DNA of 64,000 bases from Desertimonas flava (GCF_003426815.1 NZ_QKYK01000005.1:1-64000); one strand, 5' to 3'; shown: positions 7,454-16,895, counted from the first letter of the stretch. A program made the numbers and translations. Notes: generated from the letters alone by a model not told the origin.

Positions 7454-8803
7454 ATGGCCCGTCACACCACCACCCGTCGTTCGCCGGCCCCGTCGGCGCA
7501 TCCGCACTCGTCGCTGAGCCGCCGTCACTTCCTCGCCGGCAGCGGCGCGCTCGGCGCCGGTGTGCTGCTCGGTGGTTCGCGTCTTGCCGGGGCCGGTGGC
7601 CTCCCCGCTCGGGCACCGTCCGGCGGGCGCGCCCTGTCGGCGGCCACCGGGTCGCTCAGCATCGGCAGCAACTACTCCGACGACGTCCCCAAGGACGCGT
7701 TCCAGGCGGTCGTGGACGGGTTCCCCAACGCCGACGTCGACATCAGCATCAACACCGTCGATCACAACTCGTTTCAGGAGAACATCACCAACTACCTCCA
7801 GCAGCCCGACGACGTGATGACCTGGTTCGCCGGGTATCGCCTGCGGTACTTCGCCGCCCAGGGCCTGCTGTCGCCCATCAGCGACGTGTGGGAGGGCGTC
7901 ACCAACATCGGCGACAACTTCAAGGCCGCCAGCACCGGCGACGACGGCGAGCAGTACCTGATCCCCTTCTACAACTATCCGTGGGCCGTGCACTACAAGC
8001 CGAGCGTGTTCGAGGAGAACGGGTGGGCGATCCCCACCACGCTCGAGGAGCTCACCGCGTTGGCCGACGAGATGCAGGCCGGCGGCGTGACGCCGTTCTC
8101 GCTCGGCAACGACGGCAAGTGGCCGGCGATGGGCACGTTCGACATCCTCAACATGCGCATCAACGGCTACCAGTTCCACGTCGACCTGATGGCCGGCAAC
8201 GGCGACTGGACCAGCGATGAGGTGAAAACGGTGTTCGCCGAGTGGGAGAAGCTCCTGCCCTATCACCAGAGCGGCGCCAACGGCCGCACGTGGCAGGAGG
8301 CCGCCCAGTCCCTGAAGTCCGGCGAGACCGGCATGATGCTGCTCGGCACGTTCGTCAGCGAGCAGTTCGTCGACGATCTGGACGACCTCGACTTCTTCCC
8401 GTTCCCCGAGGTCAACGCCGATCACGGCACCGACTCGATCGACGCGCCGATCGACGGCTTCATGCTCGCCGCCGACCCCGACAACGAGGCCGCGGCGAAG
8501 GAGTTCCTCGCCTATCTCGCCACGGGCGAGGCGCAGATCACGTTCCTCACCGCGAACCCCGGCTCGGTGGCGGTGGCCGACGACGCCGACACGTCGGGCT
8601 ACACGGCGCTCCAGCAGAAGTCGGCCGAGCTGATCGCCGGCACGGCCAACATCGCCCAGTTCCTCGACCGCGATACCAACCCCGAGTTCGCCTCCAACGT
8701 GATGGGTGACGCCCTCGCCGACTTCATCGCCGATCCGGGGTCGATCGACTCGATCCTCTCGGACGTCGAGGAGCGCAAGGGTGTGATCTTCGCCGACGGC
8801 TGA
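7454..8803 (+). CDS. Sugar ABC transporter, extracellular substrate-binding protein
   Basis: 449 residues. The N-terminus has a twin-arginine signal (LSRRHFLAGSGALGAGVLLGG, Arg23-Arg24), so it is probably exported folded by Tat. The mature part resembles carbohydrate-binding proteins of the CUT1 class: an early SIGSNYSDDVPKDAFQAVV strand, PFYNYPWAVHYKPSVFEENG, IPTTLEELTALADEM, GVTPFSLGNDGKWPA and the late GFMLAADPDNEAAAKEFLAYLA. GGGGGAG precedes the ATG. It is first in the + strand operon with two permeases and galactose genes, so a galactoside such as melibiose, raffinose or lactose is the likely ligand (inference). Confidence 0.85.
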   Translation: MARHTTTRRSPAPSAHPHSSLSRRHFLAGSGALGAGVLLGGSRLAGAGGLPARAPSGGRALSAATGSLSIGSNYSDDVPKDAFQAVVDGFPNADVDISINTVDHNSFQENITNYLQQPDDVMTWFAGYRLRYFAAQGLLSPISDVWEGVTNIGDNFKAASTGDDGEQYLIPFYNYPWAVHYKPSVFEENGWAIPTTLEELTALADEMQAGGVTPFSLGNDGKWPAMGTFDILNMRINGYQFHVDLMAGNGDWTSDEVKTVFAEWEKLLPYHQSGANGRTWQEAAQSLKSGETGMMLLGTFVSEQFVDDLDDLDFFPFPEVNADHGTDSIDAPIDGFMLAADPDNEAAAKEFLAYLATGEAQITFLTANPGSVAVADDADTSGYTALQQKSAELIAGTANIAQFLDRDTNPEFASNVMGDALADFIADPGSIDSILSDVEERKGVIFADG

Positions 8804-8823
8804 GTCCGCGCGAACTCCCTTCG

Positions 8824-9810
8824 ATGAGTCTCCAGCCCTTGCCGTCCCGGTCCCGTCGCGCCCGACGGGGCCGGGGCGTCGCCCAGTTCTCGCGCGGTGA
8901 CCGCCTCGCCCTGATCCTGCTGATCGGCATCCCCACGCTGGTCCACGTGGCGTTCGTGTGGTTCCCGGCACTCTCCACCGTGGTGCTGTCGTTCACCGAC
9001 TGGAACGGCATCTCCGGCGTGGCCGACATCCGCTTCGTCGGCTTCCGCAACTACTGGGAGATCTTCACGATCTTCGAGAAGGACGTGTGGTCCGCGGCGA
9101 TCAACAACGGCGTGCTCGTCGTGTTCCTGTTCATCGCGCCGACGGCGCTCGGCGTGCTGTTCGCCTACCTCCTCGACAAGAACCTGCGGGGTGGCGCCGT
9201 CTACCAGAGCATCTTCTACCTGCCGGTGGTGCTGTCACTGGCCGTCGTCGGGTTCATCTGGAAGAGCGTGATGTACTCGCCCAAGCAGGGCGTGTTCTCC
9301 ACGCTGCTCGGTCGTACCGATCCGGCCAACCAGATCGACTGGCTCGGCGACCGCACGCACCTCGTGTCGATCGGCGAGTACGGGGTGTCGAAGAACTTCG
9401 CGGCGATCCTCATCGCCATCGCCTGGCGCCACGTCGGCTACATCATGGTCCTCTATCTCGCCGGGCTGAAGAGCGTCGACCCCGCGCTGCGCGAAGCGGG
9501 ATCGATCGACGGCTGCAACGAGTGGCAGGCCTTCCGCCACATCATCTTCCCGGCGATGAAGCCGATCAACGTGGTGGTCGGGGTGATCACCGTGATCGAG
9601 GCGCTGCGCGCCTTCGACATCGTGTTCGCCCTCAAGTCACCACGGGGCATGGAACTGCTGTCGATCCTCGTCACCGACAACCTGATCGGCGAGGGCGGCG
9701 GGAACGCGGGGCGCGGGTCGGCGTACGGGGTGATCCTCCTGCTCCTGTGCGTCGGGTTCATCATCTGGTACCTGTCGAACCACCTGCGCCGCGAACGAGC
9801 CGAGCGATGA
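8824..9810 (+). CDS. Sugar ABC transporter permease (MalF/UgpA type)
   Basis: 328 residues with six predicted membrane helices, starting with LALILLIGIPTLVHVAFVWF. The cytoplasmic EAA loop that docks the ATPase is present: LREAGSIDGCNEWQAFRHII followed by FPAMKP. It forms the importer channel with the next permease. It starts 20 bases after the binding-protein stop and overlaps the next gene by ATGA. An ATPase gene is missing from the operon; CUT1 importers often share an MsmK/UgpC-type ATPase encoded elsewhere. Confidence 0.88.
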   Translation: MSLQPLPSRSRRARRGRGVAQFSRGDRLALILLIGIPTLVHVAFVWFPALSTVVLSFTDWNGISGVADIRFVGFRNYWEIFTIFEKDVWSAAINNGVLVVFLFIAPTALGVLFAYLLDKNLRGGAVYQSIFYLPVVLSLAVVGFIWKSVMYSPKQGVFSTLLGRTDPANQIDWLGDRTHLVSIGEYGVSKNFAAILIAIAWRHVGYIMVLYLAGLKSVDPALREAGSIDGCNEWQAFRHIIFPAMKPINVVVGVITVIEALRAFDIVFALKSPRGMELLSILVTDNLIGEGGGNAGRGSAYGVILLLLCVGFIIWYLSNHLRRERAER

Positions 9811-10721
9811 GGGCGGGGATGGTCGCCCCCGCCGTCGTGCCGGTCCCGAAGGTGCCGCGGTCGCGCCAGGCACGGGTCCGGCGCGCCACGCTCCACGCGT
9901 TCTTGATCGTGATGGCGATCGGCTGGCTGGTGCCGATCGGCGGAGCGATCTACTCGTCGCTGCGGCCGTACGAGGAGACCTCTGAGAAGGGCTTCATCTC
10001 GCTACCCGACACCCTCACACTGCAGAACTACCGCGACGCCTGGAACCAGGGTGAGATGAGCCACCACTACTGGGTGACCGCGCTGATCGTCATCCCGTCG
10101 GTGCTGATCACCCTGCTGTTCGCCAGCTTCGTCGCCTTCGGCGTCAGCCGGTTCACCTGGCGCTTCAACCTCGCACTGCTGTTGCTGTTCACGGCCGGCA
10201 ACCTGCTGCCTCCGCAGGTGCTCGCCCAGCCGCTGTTCCAGATGTACAAGCGCATCCCGCTGCCCGGGTTCCTCAGCGACACCGGGTACCTGCTCGGGAG
10301 CACCGTCGGCCTGATCATCGTGCACGTGGCGTTCCAGGCCGGATTCTGTACGTTCGTGCTCAGCAACTACATGAAGACGCTGCCCGACGAGATCGGTGAG
10401 GCCGCCAAGATCGATGGCGCGGGAGTGCTGCGCCAGTTCTTCCAGATCATCCTTCCCCTGTGCAAGCCCGCTCTCGCCGCCCTCGCCACCCTCGAGTTCA
10501 CGTGGGTGTTCAACGACTTCTTCTGGGCAGTGCTGCTCGAGAACCAGGGGGCCGACCGGCCGATCACCTCGTCGCTGGCCAACCTCGGTGGGCAGTTCTT
10601 CACCAACGACAACCTCGTCGCGGCCGGGTCGATGCTGGTCGCCTTCCCGACGCTCGTCGTGTATCTCCTGCTCCAGCGTCAGTTCATCGGTGGGCTGACC
10701 CTCGGGTCCTCGAAAGGCTGA
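9807..10721 (+). CDS. Sugar ABC transporter permease (MalG/UgpE type)
   Basis: 304 residues; the start is fixed by the ATGA overlap with the previous permease. Six helices: the first is FLIVMAIGWLVPIGGAIYSS and the last LVAFPTLVVYLLLQ. The EAA loop reads EIGEAAKIDGAGVLRQFFQI followed by ILPL. The middle region with PQVLAQPLFQMYKRI is typical of MalG-like proteins. It is the second channel subunit of the galactoside importer. It is followed by a 220-base spacer holding a structured repeat before the alpha-galactosidase gene. Confidence 0.88.
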   Translation: MRAGMVAPAVVPVPKVPRSRQARVRRATLHAFLIVMAIGWLVPIGGAIYSSLRPYEETSEKGFISLPDTLTLQNYRDAWNQGEMSHHYWVTALIVIPSVLITLLFASFVAFGVSRFTWRFNLALLLLFTAGNLLPPQVLAQPLFQMYKRIPLPGFLSDTGYLLGSTVGLIIVHVAFQAGFCTFVLSNYMKTLPDEIGEAAKIDGAGVLRQFFQIILPLCKPALAALATLEFTWVFNDFFWAVLLENQGADRPITSSLANLGGQFFTNDNLVAAGSMLVAFPTLVVYLLLQRQFIGGLTLGSSKG

Positions 10722-10737
10722 CGATGTTTCGTCCTCG

Positions 10738-10885
10738 GCGAGCATCGCTTCGCTCGCTCGCCTGCGGCGAGGTCTTTCGAGCGGCTTCGCCGCACCCAGC
10801 TTCTCTCGGCGGGGCGAGCAAGCTCGCCTGGCCCGCCGAATCAGGGGGCGACTGCCCCCTGAAACCCCCGACGGAGTCCGTCCGT
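10738..10885 (+). repeat. Three-hairpin intergenic element, copy E1
   Basis: Fills most of the 220-base gap inside the galactoside operon. Three small stems in a row: GCGGC-TTC-GCCGC (10781-10793), GGCGAGC-AA-GCTCGCC (10813-10828) and CAGGGGGC-GACT-GCCCCCTG (10842-10861), followed by CCCCCGACGGAGTC. A homologous element (E2) lies at 56178-56335 in the peptide-transporter operon. No credible gene lies here. Confidence 0.7.
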
Positions 10886-10941
10886 GACGAGGGGGCCGAC
10901 CGGTCGTCATTCCGCGCGAGTGCGATGGGGATGGGCATGCC

Positions 10942-13065
10942 GTGATCCACCACGTGATCTCGGGGGCGAGCAGCCTCGTCGTCGACACCTCGAGCGGACC
11001 ACCCGAGGTCGTCTACTGGGGCCGGGCGCTCGACGGCGCCGACAGCGAGGCGCTGGCCGTGGCATCGTCGGCCGCCCGCCCACCGGCGACGGCCGGCGCG
11101 CTCGACACCGTCGCGCCCGTCGCCATCGTCGCCGAGCACGGCAGCGGCTTTCCCGGCCACCCGGGCATCCTCGGCAGCCGGGCCGACGGCACGGCGTGGG
11201 CGCCGCGGTTCGCCACGATCGACGAGCAGTCGATCGGCACCGATCGCGTCGTCATCACGTGTCGCGACGACACCGCCGAACTCCAACTGACCCACGAGAT
11301 CGAGGCGACGGCCGGCGGCGGTCACCGCGTCCGGGCCGTCCTCACCAACACCGCCGGCACCGAGTACCGGCTCGACGAGCTGTCGATCAGCGTCGCCGTC
11401 CCGCCCCACGCCGGCGAGCTGATCACGTTCCACGGCCGCTGGTGCCGGGAGCTCCACCCGCAGCGCCGCCCGTTCGGGCCCGGAGCTGTCGTGGCCGAGA
11501 ACCGCCGCGGCCGCACCTCACACGAGCACCCCCCGCTCGTGTGGGCGGGCACGGCGGGGTTCGGCGAGCACCAAGGCGAGGTGTGGGGCGCCCACCTGGC
11601 GTGGAGCGGCAACAGTCGGCTGTCGGCCGAGCGGCTCCCCGACGGGCGCTGCCGGTTCCAGCTCGGCGAGCTGCTCCATCCCGGTGAGATCGTCCTCGGC
11701 CCCGGCGAGTCCTACGCCACGCCGTGGGTCGTGCTCGCCGGCAGCGACCTCGGGCTGACGCCGGCGAGCCGCGTGTTCCACGGCTACGTGCGATCGCTGC
11801 CGGCCCACCGGGACGCGCCTCGACCCGTGACGCTGAACGTGTGGGAGGCGGTCTACTTCGACCACGACCTCGACCGGCTCACCGCCCTCGCCGAGCGGGC
11901 GGCCGAGGTCGGTGTCGAGCGTTTCGTGCTCGACGACGGCTGGTTCGGCAGCCGCCGCGACGACACCAGCGGTCTCGGCGACTGGTGGGTGTCGCCCGAC
12001 GCCCATCCCGACGGGCTCGGACCGCTGATCGAGCGGGTGCGTTCGCTCGGCATGTCGTTCGGCCTCTGGGTCGAGCCGGAGATGGTGAACCCCGACAGCG
12101 ACCTCTACCGCGCCCACCCCGACTGGACGTTGACCACCAGCGGCTACGAGCCGGTCCTCGGGCGCCACCAGTTGGTGCTCGACGTCGCACGGGAGGACGC
12201 CTTCGCCGAGATCCTCGGCCGGCTCGACACGATCCTCACCGATCACGACATCGACTACGTGAAGTGGGACATGAACCGCGACCACGTGCAGGGCAGCGGG
12301 GCCGACGGCCGGGCCGGGACCCATCGCCAGACGCTGGCGTTCTACCGGCTGCTCGACGAGCTGCGCGCCCGCCACCCGGCTGTCGAGTTCGAGAGCTGCT
12401 CGTCGGGCGGGGCGCGGATCGACCACGCGATCCTCGAACGCACGGCCCGCGTCTGGACGAGCGACTGCAACGACGCGTTCGAGCGCCAGACGATCCAGCG
12501 GTGGGCATCGACGTTCGTCCCGCTGGAGGTGCTTGGCGCCCATGTCGGGCCGCCCACGGCCCACACGACCGGCCGCACGCACACGCTGGCGTTCCGCGCG
12601 GCAACGGCGCTGTTCGGCCACTTCGGCGTGGAGTGGAATCTGCTCGACGCGTCCGACGACGAGCGCGCCGAGCTCGCCGACTGGATCGCCCTGTACCGCC
12701 GGCACCGGCACCTCCTCCACCACGGCGACGTGCTGCGCATCGACCTCGGGGCCACGGGCGGGCATGCCGTGGCTCACGGCGTGCTCGCCGCCGGTCGCGC
12801 CGAGGCGTTGGTCGCTTACGTGCAGCTGACGACCGCCCCCTCGCTCGCACCCTTGCCGCTGCGGATCCCCGAGCTCGAGCTCGCCCGGCGCTATCGGGTC
12901 GTCGTCGCCGCACCGTTGAAGGCGGCGCGCTGGCTGACGCGCGACCGTCTCCCCGTGGTCGACGGAATCGAGCTCACCGGCCACCAGTTGGCCACCCACG
13001 GCCTCCGGCTCCCCGTCGCCGGACCGGAATCGGCCATCCTCCTCCACATCGGGGCCGTGGTGTGA
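10942..13065 (+). CDS. Alpha-galactosidase, GH36 family
   Basis: 707 residues, the length of bacterial GH36 enzymes. An N-terminal beta-supersandwich precedes a TIM barrel with FVLDDGWFGSRRDDTSGLGD, SFGLWVEPEMVNPDSDLYR, the nucleophile Asp443 in YVKWDMNRD and the acid/base Asp508 in VWTSDCNDAFERQTIQRW. A beta-sandwich closes the protein. It hydrolyses alpha-1,6-galactosides such as melibiose and raffinose. No signal peptide, so it acts on imported sugars. GTG start at 10942; the stop overlaps the galT start (GTGA), so the two are translationally coupled. It is separated from the permeases by element E1. Confidence 0.92.
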   Translation: MIHHVISGASSLVVDTSSGPPEVVYWGRALDGADSEALAVASSAARPPATAGALDTVAPVAIVAEHGSGFPGHPGILGSRADGTAWAPRFATIDEQSIGTDRVVITCRDDTAELQLTHEIEATAGGGHRVRAVLTNTAGTEYRLDELSISVAVPPHAGELITFHGRWCRELHPQRRPFGPGAVVAENRRGRTSHEHPPLVWAGTAGFGEHQGEVWGAHLAWSGNSRLSAERLPDGRCRFQLGELLHPGEIVLGPGESYATPWVVLAGSDLGLTPASRVFHGYVRSLPAHRDAPRPVTLNVWEAVYFDHDLDRLTALAERAAEVGVERFVLDDGWFGSRRDDTSGLGDWWVSPDAHPDGLGPLIERVRSLGMSFGLWVEPEMVNPDSDLYRAHPDWTLTTSGYEPVLGRHQLVLDVAREDAFAEILGRLDTILTDHDIDYVKWDMNRDHVQGSGADGRAGTHRQTLAFYRLLDELRARHPAVEFESCSSGGARIDHAILERTARVWTSDCNDAFERQTIQRWASTFVPLEVLGAHVGPPTAHTTGRTHTLAFRAATALFGHFGVEWNLLDASDDERAELADWIALYRRHRHLLHHGDVLRIDLGATGGHAVAHGVLAAGRAEALVAYVQLTTAPSLAPLPLRIPELELARRYRVVVAAPLKAARWLTRDRLPVVDGIELTGHQLATHGLRLPVAGPESAILLHIGAVV

Positions 13066-14216
13066 CCGCCCCGACCGACGCCCAGCCGGGCGAGATGGTC
13101 CGCCACGACGTCGTCCACCCCGACGGCCGGCAGTTCCACCTCTACGGGCGCGTCGATCCGGCGACGCTGCGCGCCATCGCCGACGCCCCGGTGGCGAGCG
13201 GCTACGACGTGACGCACCTGCACCGCCGCTTCGACCGCCTCACCGGAACCTGGGTGCTCGTCTCGCCAGCCCGCAACGTACGCCCCAGCGCCACCACGTC
13301 GGGCGACGCCGCACCGGCGTGCCCGCTGTGCCCCGGAGGCCCGGAGCTGCCTGGCCGATTCGACCTCGCCGTGTTCGACAACCGCTTCCCCTCGCTCGCC
13401 CCCGACGCGCCGACGCCCGCGACCTCGCCGTGGTGGTCGGCCGAGCTGGTCGGCGCTTCTCGGGGCCGGTGTCAGGTGGTCGTCTACACGTCCGATCACG
13501 TCACCGATCTCGCCGATCTGTCGCTCGATCAGCTCGCCGGCGTCGTCGCCGTGTGGCGGGAGCGGACGGCCTCGCTCTGGGACGAGGGCCATCGCTACGT
13601 GATGGCGTTCGAGAACCACGGCAGCGAGGTGGGGGCCACGCTTCCCCACCTCCACGGCCAGATCTACGCCCTCGACCACCTCCCACCGGCCGTCGTCGGC
13701 AAGCTCGACGCCCACCGCGATCACCGGGAGCGCCACGGCAGCTGCCTCGGCTGCACGCTCGTCGACGAGGACATCCGCAGCGTTCGCGTCGTGCACGAGA
13801 ACGAGCACTTCCTCGCCGCCGTGCCCTTCGCCGCGCGCTGGCCGTACGAGGTGCAGATCCGGGCCAAGGCACACGGCATCGGCCGATTGGGCGATCTCGA
13901 CGACGACGCGGCCGCCGGTCTGGTCTCCGCCATCGCCGACGTCGTCGCCCGCTACGACGGCCTCTGGGGGTTCGAGCTCCCCTATCTGATGGCGGTCCAG
14001 GAGGCTCCCGGTGACGATGGCGGCGACTGGCACCTGCACGTCGAACTGCTGCCGCCGCATCGCAACGCCGAGCGGCTCAAGGTGCGAGCGAGCGTGGAGA
14101 CGGCGCTCGGGGTGTTCATCAACGACACGGCGCCGGAGGAGACCGCCGCCGCCCTCGCCGCACTGGTCGGGCGCCGTGGCGACGTCACGATCCCGACGAT
14201 CGTGCAGGCACGATGA
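13062..14216 (+). CDS. galT: Galactose-1-phosphate uridylyltransferase
   Basis: 384 residues; the start GTG overlaps the stop of the alpha-galactosidase (GTGA). N-terminal zinc-type Cys pair ACPLCPGG, then FDLAVFDNRFPSL. GATLPHLHGQIYA holds the active-site histidine region (HxHxQ; the usual HPHGQ has Leu in place of Pro here). GCTLVDEDIRS and the C-terminal DWHLHVELLPPHR follow, as in GalT. It transfers UMP from UDP-glucose to galactose-1-phosphate in the Leloir pathway. It overlaps galK by ATGA. Regulation is presumably with the whole operon by the DeoR protein. Confidence 0.92.
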   Translation: MTAPTDAQPGEMVRHDVVHPDGRQFHLYGRVDPATLRAIADAPVASGYDVTHLHRRFDRLTGTWVLVSPARNVRPSATTSGDAAPACPLCPGGPELPGRFDLAVFDNRFPSLAPDAPTPATSPWWSAELVGASRGRCQVVVYTSDHVTDLADLSLDQLAGVVAVWRERTASLWDEGHRYVMAFENHGSEVGATLPHLHGQIYALDHLPPAVVGKLDAHRDHRERHGSCLGCTLVDEDIRSVRVVHENEHFLAAVPFAARWPYEVQIRAKAHGIGRLGDLDDDAAAGLVSAIADVVARYDGLWGFELPYLMAVQEAPGDDGGDWHLHVELLPPHRNAERLKVRASVETALGVFINDTAPEETAAALAALVGRRGDVTIPTIVQAR

Positions 14217-15286
14217 CCACTGGCGCGCCGGCCGTCGCCGCTCGCGCTCCGGGGCGGGTGAACCTGATCGGCGACCACACCGACTACACGGGCGGCCTGT
14301 GCTTCCCGATGGCGATCGATCGGCACATCGACATCGCCGGTTCGCCGGCAGCCGGCGTCGTGCGGTTGACGACGCCGGGGGAGCCCGACGCCGTCGTGCC
14401 CCTCGACGTGACCGACCCCGCCGCGCAGAGCCCGGAGTGGGCGCGGTACGTGGCGGGGGTGGTCAGCCAGCTCCGGCCGAGCGTCGGCTTCGCCGGCACC
14501 GTCACGAGCACCCTGCCGGCCGGCGCCGGACTCTCGTCGAGCGCCGCGCTCGAGGTGGCCGTCGCCCTCGTCCTCGGCGCCGACGGCACCGATCCGGTCG
14601 CCCTCGCCCGTCTCTGCCAGGCCGCCGAGCACGCGGCACGCGGCGTACCCACCGGCCTCCTCGACCAGCTGGCGTGCATCGGCGGCGTCGCCGGTCACGG
14701 GCTGCTGATCGACTGTCGGGCCCTGACGACGACACCCGTACCGCTCCCGCCCACTGACGAGGCGGAGTGGCTGGTCGTCTTCACCGGCGCCCGATCGCTG
14801 GCTGCCTCGCAGTACACGACGCGCGTCGCCGAGCTGGCCGCGGTCGAGCAGGAGATCGGCCCGGTGCGCGATGCGTCGGCCGACGACGTCGCCGGCTTGC
14901 GCGATCCGGTGCTGCGGTCCCGGGCTCGCCACGTGGTGTCGGAGAACGCGCGGGTCGCGGCGTTCGCCGAGTCGATCGCCGCCGGCGACGTCGTCGCGGC
15001 GGGAGCCCTGATGTCCGACAGCCACCGCAGCCTCCGCGACGACTACCAGTCGTCGGCGCCTCACGTCGACGTGCTGTGCGCCCGCCTCGACGCCACCCCC
15101 GGGGTGCTCGGGTCGCGCATCACCGGCGGCGGCTGGGGCGGCGCCGTCGTGGCCCTCACCCGCCCCGGCGCCGTCGACGCGACGGCGGTGGCGGCGGTGG
15201 CCGGAACAGGCACGCGGCACGACGCCGCCGCCTGGTACGTCCACCCCTCCCCCGGCGCCCACCTCCTCGACCACCCGGAAAACTGA
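14213..15286 (+). CDS. galK: Galactokinase
   Basis: 357 residues with all GHMP-kinase landmarks: the galactokinase signature APGRVNLIGDHTDYTGGLCF near residue 12, the ATP-binding PAGAGLSSSAALEVAVAL motif, and the C-terminal RITGGGWGGAVVAL motif. It phosphorylates galactose at C1. The start overlaps the galT stop (ATGA). Last gene of the galactoside operon, followed three bases later by a long hairpin. galE and galM are not in the window, so UDP-galactose epimerisation must be encoded elsewhere. Confidence 0.93.
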   Translation: MTTGAPAVAARAPGRVNLIGDHTDYTGGLCFPMAIDRHIDIAGSPAAGVVRLTTPGEPDAVVPLDVTDPAAQSPEWARYVAGVVSQLRPSVGFAGTVTSTLPAGAGLSSSAALEVAVALVLGADGTDPVALARLCQAAEHAARGVPTGLLDQLACIGGVAGHGLLIDCRALTTTPVPLPPTDEAEWLVVFTGARSLAASQYTTRVAELAAVEQEIGPVRDASADDVAGLRDPVLRSRARHVVSENARVAAFAESIAAGDVVAAGALMSDSHRSLRDDYQSSAPHVDVLCARLDATPGVLGSRITGGGWGGAVVALTRPGAVDATAVAAVAGTGTRHDAAAWYVHPSPGAHLLDHPEN

Positions 15287-15288
15287 TT

Positions 15289-15332
15289 CTCAGGCGTCAG
15301 ACGTCGCGATTTCGCGACGTATGACGCCTGAG
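15289..15332 (+). terminator. Strong hairpin after galK
   Basis: CTCAGGCGTCA (15289-15299) pairs with TGACGCCTGAG (15322-15332), and inside it GACGTCGCGA pairs with TCGCGACGTA. The result is a nearly uninterrupted 21-bp stem with almost no loop. It begins three bases after the galK stop and probably ends the operon. There is no clear T-run. Confidence 0.65.
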
Positions 15333-15548
15333 AGTCGCGTTTTCGGTCGCGTTTCCGGGCGCTTCCGTAGGGCTGAACGCTGGAAGTGCATACGGAATGG
15401 GCCGCTGGCAGGTCGTTGGGTCGGCACTTCCGCTCGGCGGGTCGCACCTCACTGCAGGTTGCGCTCTTTCGCCAGTCACGGCTGCTGCTCCGAAGGTGAG
15501 GTGATCGACATCGGTGGCCGGGTCCGAGTTGGAGCCCGTCGAGAATCT
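15333..15548. other. Non-coding spacer before the IS481 insertion
   Basis: No credible gene or strong structure. One short stretch, GTCGCGTTTCCGGGCG near 15348, recurs near 63748 beside another repeat copy. Confidence 0.4.
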
Positions 15549-15605
15549 GGGGCTCGATCGTGCCACTCGGTGATCGGGGGCTCGATCGTGTCGGAAACCG
15601 TCACG
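15549..15605. repeat. Left part of GATCGTG palindromic repeat (copy B), split by the IS481 element
   Basis: Begins TCTGGGGCTCGATCGTGCCA and ends in the 17-bp TGTCGGAAACCGTCACG (15589-15605). Taken together with 16913-16950 (CATCGACCCCCGGAAACG...) it aligns along its whole length with the intact copy A at 63841-63937 (minus strand). The IS element therefore lies inside a once-intact repeat. Confidence 0.8.
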
Positions 15606-16895
15606 TGCGTTCTTGCAGCGGATCCCTCACGGGTGTCGCGGGGCATCCCTCACGGTGACCGCCGGGGCGTTGAGCCTTGGTGTTCATGCCACGAGAGGAA
15701 GTCCCAGTGAGTGTTCGTCGAGCGATCATCGAGAGCGACCCATCGACGTTCAACGTGACGCAGTTCTGCAAGGACCACGGCGTGTCGACGTGGTTCTTTT
15801 GGGATCTGCGACGGCGGTATCGACGCGAGGGCGACGTCGTGTTGGAACCGAAGTCGCGTGCTGCGCACACGGTGGCCAACCGGACACCCTCGAACGTCGA
15901 AGAAGCAGTCATCGCCGAGCGCAAGCGGTTGGCCGACGTCGGCTTGGACGCCGGGCCGGCAACGATCCGGTTCCATCTCGCTGACCTGCCCGGTGTGCCG
16001 TCAGAAGCGACGATCTGGCGGATCCTCAAGTCACGCGGGTTCATCGAGGCCGATCCCTCCAAGCGTCCCAAGCGCGGCCATCGCAGTTTCACTGCTGAGC
16101 GGGCCAACGAGTGCTGGCAGCTCGACGACACGGCGTGGCAACTCGCCGACGGCACCGACGTGAAAGTCCTCAACGTCATCGACGACCACTCACGTCTGCT
16201 CGTGGCCTCGAGCGCCATGGTGACGTGCACCGGTGCCGCCACGCTGGCCGCCCTGGCGGCGGCCGCTGCGGTGCTGGGCTGGCCGGCACGATTCTTGTCC
16301 GACAACGCCCGCGCCTTCTGCCACGTGCTCGCCGACGCACTCGCCAAGCTCGGTGTCCGCGCCGGCCACTCCCGGCCGTCCCACCCCCAGACCTGCGGCA
16401 AGGTCGAACGCTTTCACCAAACCCTCAAGAAGTGGCTCGCCAAACAGCCACCGGCGACCACGATCGACGATCTGCAAACCCAACTCGACCTGTTCCGCCT
16501 GATCTACAACCACCACCGCCCCCACCGCTCGATCGGCCGACGGTTCCCTGCCGACGTGTGGGCCACCGCAGCCAAGAGCGGCCCCGCCGACCAGCCGATC
16601 GGAACCCCGACCCAGACCTACAACGCCACCATCAGCGGCGGCCGCGTCGATGTCAGCCGGAACCTGCGGATCACCGTCGGAGCCGCCTACAACGGACTCC
16701 CCGCCACCGTCGTCATCACCGCCGACACCGCCCACGTCTTCATCGCCGGCCACCACATCCGCCGCCTCGCCATCGACCCCACGAAACGCAACCAACCCCT
16801 CTACGACCGACCCGGACCACCACCAGCACCTACCATCAACCCCACCAAGAGGAAAGCCCCGCGACATGCGTGAGGGAAGCCCCGCGACACGGCAG
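15606..16895 (+). mobile_element. IS481-family insertion sequence with 17-bp direct repeats
   Basis: About 1.29 kb. Flanked by identical 17-bp direct repeats TGTCGGAAACCGTCACG (15589-15605 and 16896-16912). Subterminal 22-bp inverted repeats (15633-15654 and 16869-16890, GTGTCGCGGGGC-CCCTCACG, one mismatch) bracket the transposase. Removing the element plus one repeat restores an uninterrupted copy of a repeat family found elsewhere in the window, so the 17 bp behave as a target duplication. Confidence 0.8.
15707..16873 (+). CDS. IS481-family transposase
   Basis: 388 residues from GTG 15707, which has GAGAGGAAG at good spacing; ATG 15686 is an alternative. An N-terminal helix-turn-helix (FNVTQFCKDHGVSTWFFWDL and RKRLADVGLDAGPATI) precedes the rve integrase core. 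Catalytic acids: Asp in WQLDDTAW, Asp in FLSDNARAF and Glu in GKVERFHQTLKKW. RHRSIGRR-type C-terminal motifs appear as HHRPHRSIGRRFPADVW. It mobilises the element. The frame is intact, so the element may still be active. Confidence 0.9.
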   Translation: MSVRRAIIESDPSTFNVTQFCKDHGVSTWFFWDLRRRYRREGDVVLEPKSRAAHTVANRTPSNVEEAVIAERKRLADVGLDAGPATIRFHLADLPGVPSEATIWRILKSRGFIEADPSKRPKRGHRSFTAERANECWQLDDTAWQLADGTDVKVLNVIDDHSRLLVASSAMVTCTGAATLAALAAAAAVLGWPARFLSDNARAFCHVLADALAKLGVRAGHSRPSHPQTCGKVERFHQTLKKWLAKQPPATTIDDLQTQLDLFRLIYNHHRPHRSIGRRFPADVWATAAKSGPADQPIGTPTQTYNATISGGRVDVSRNLRITVGAAYNGLPATVVITADTAHVFIAGHHIRRLAIDPTKRNQPLYDRPGPPPAPTINPTKRKAPRHA

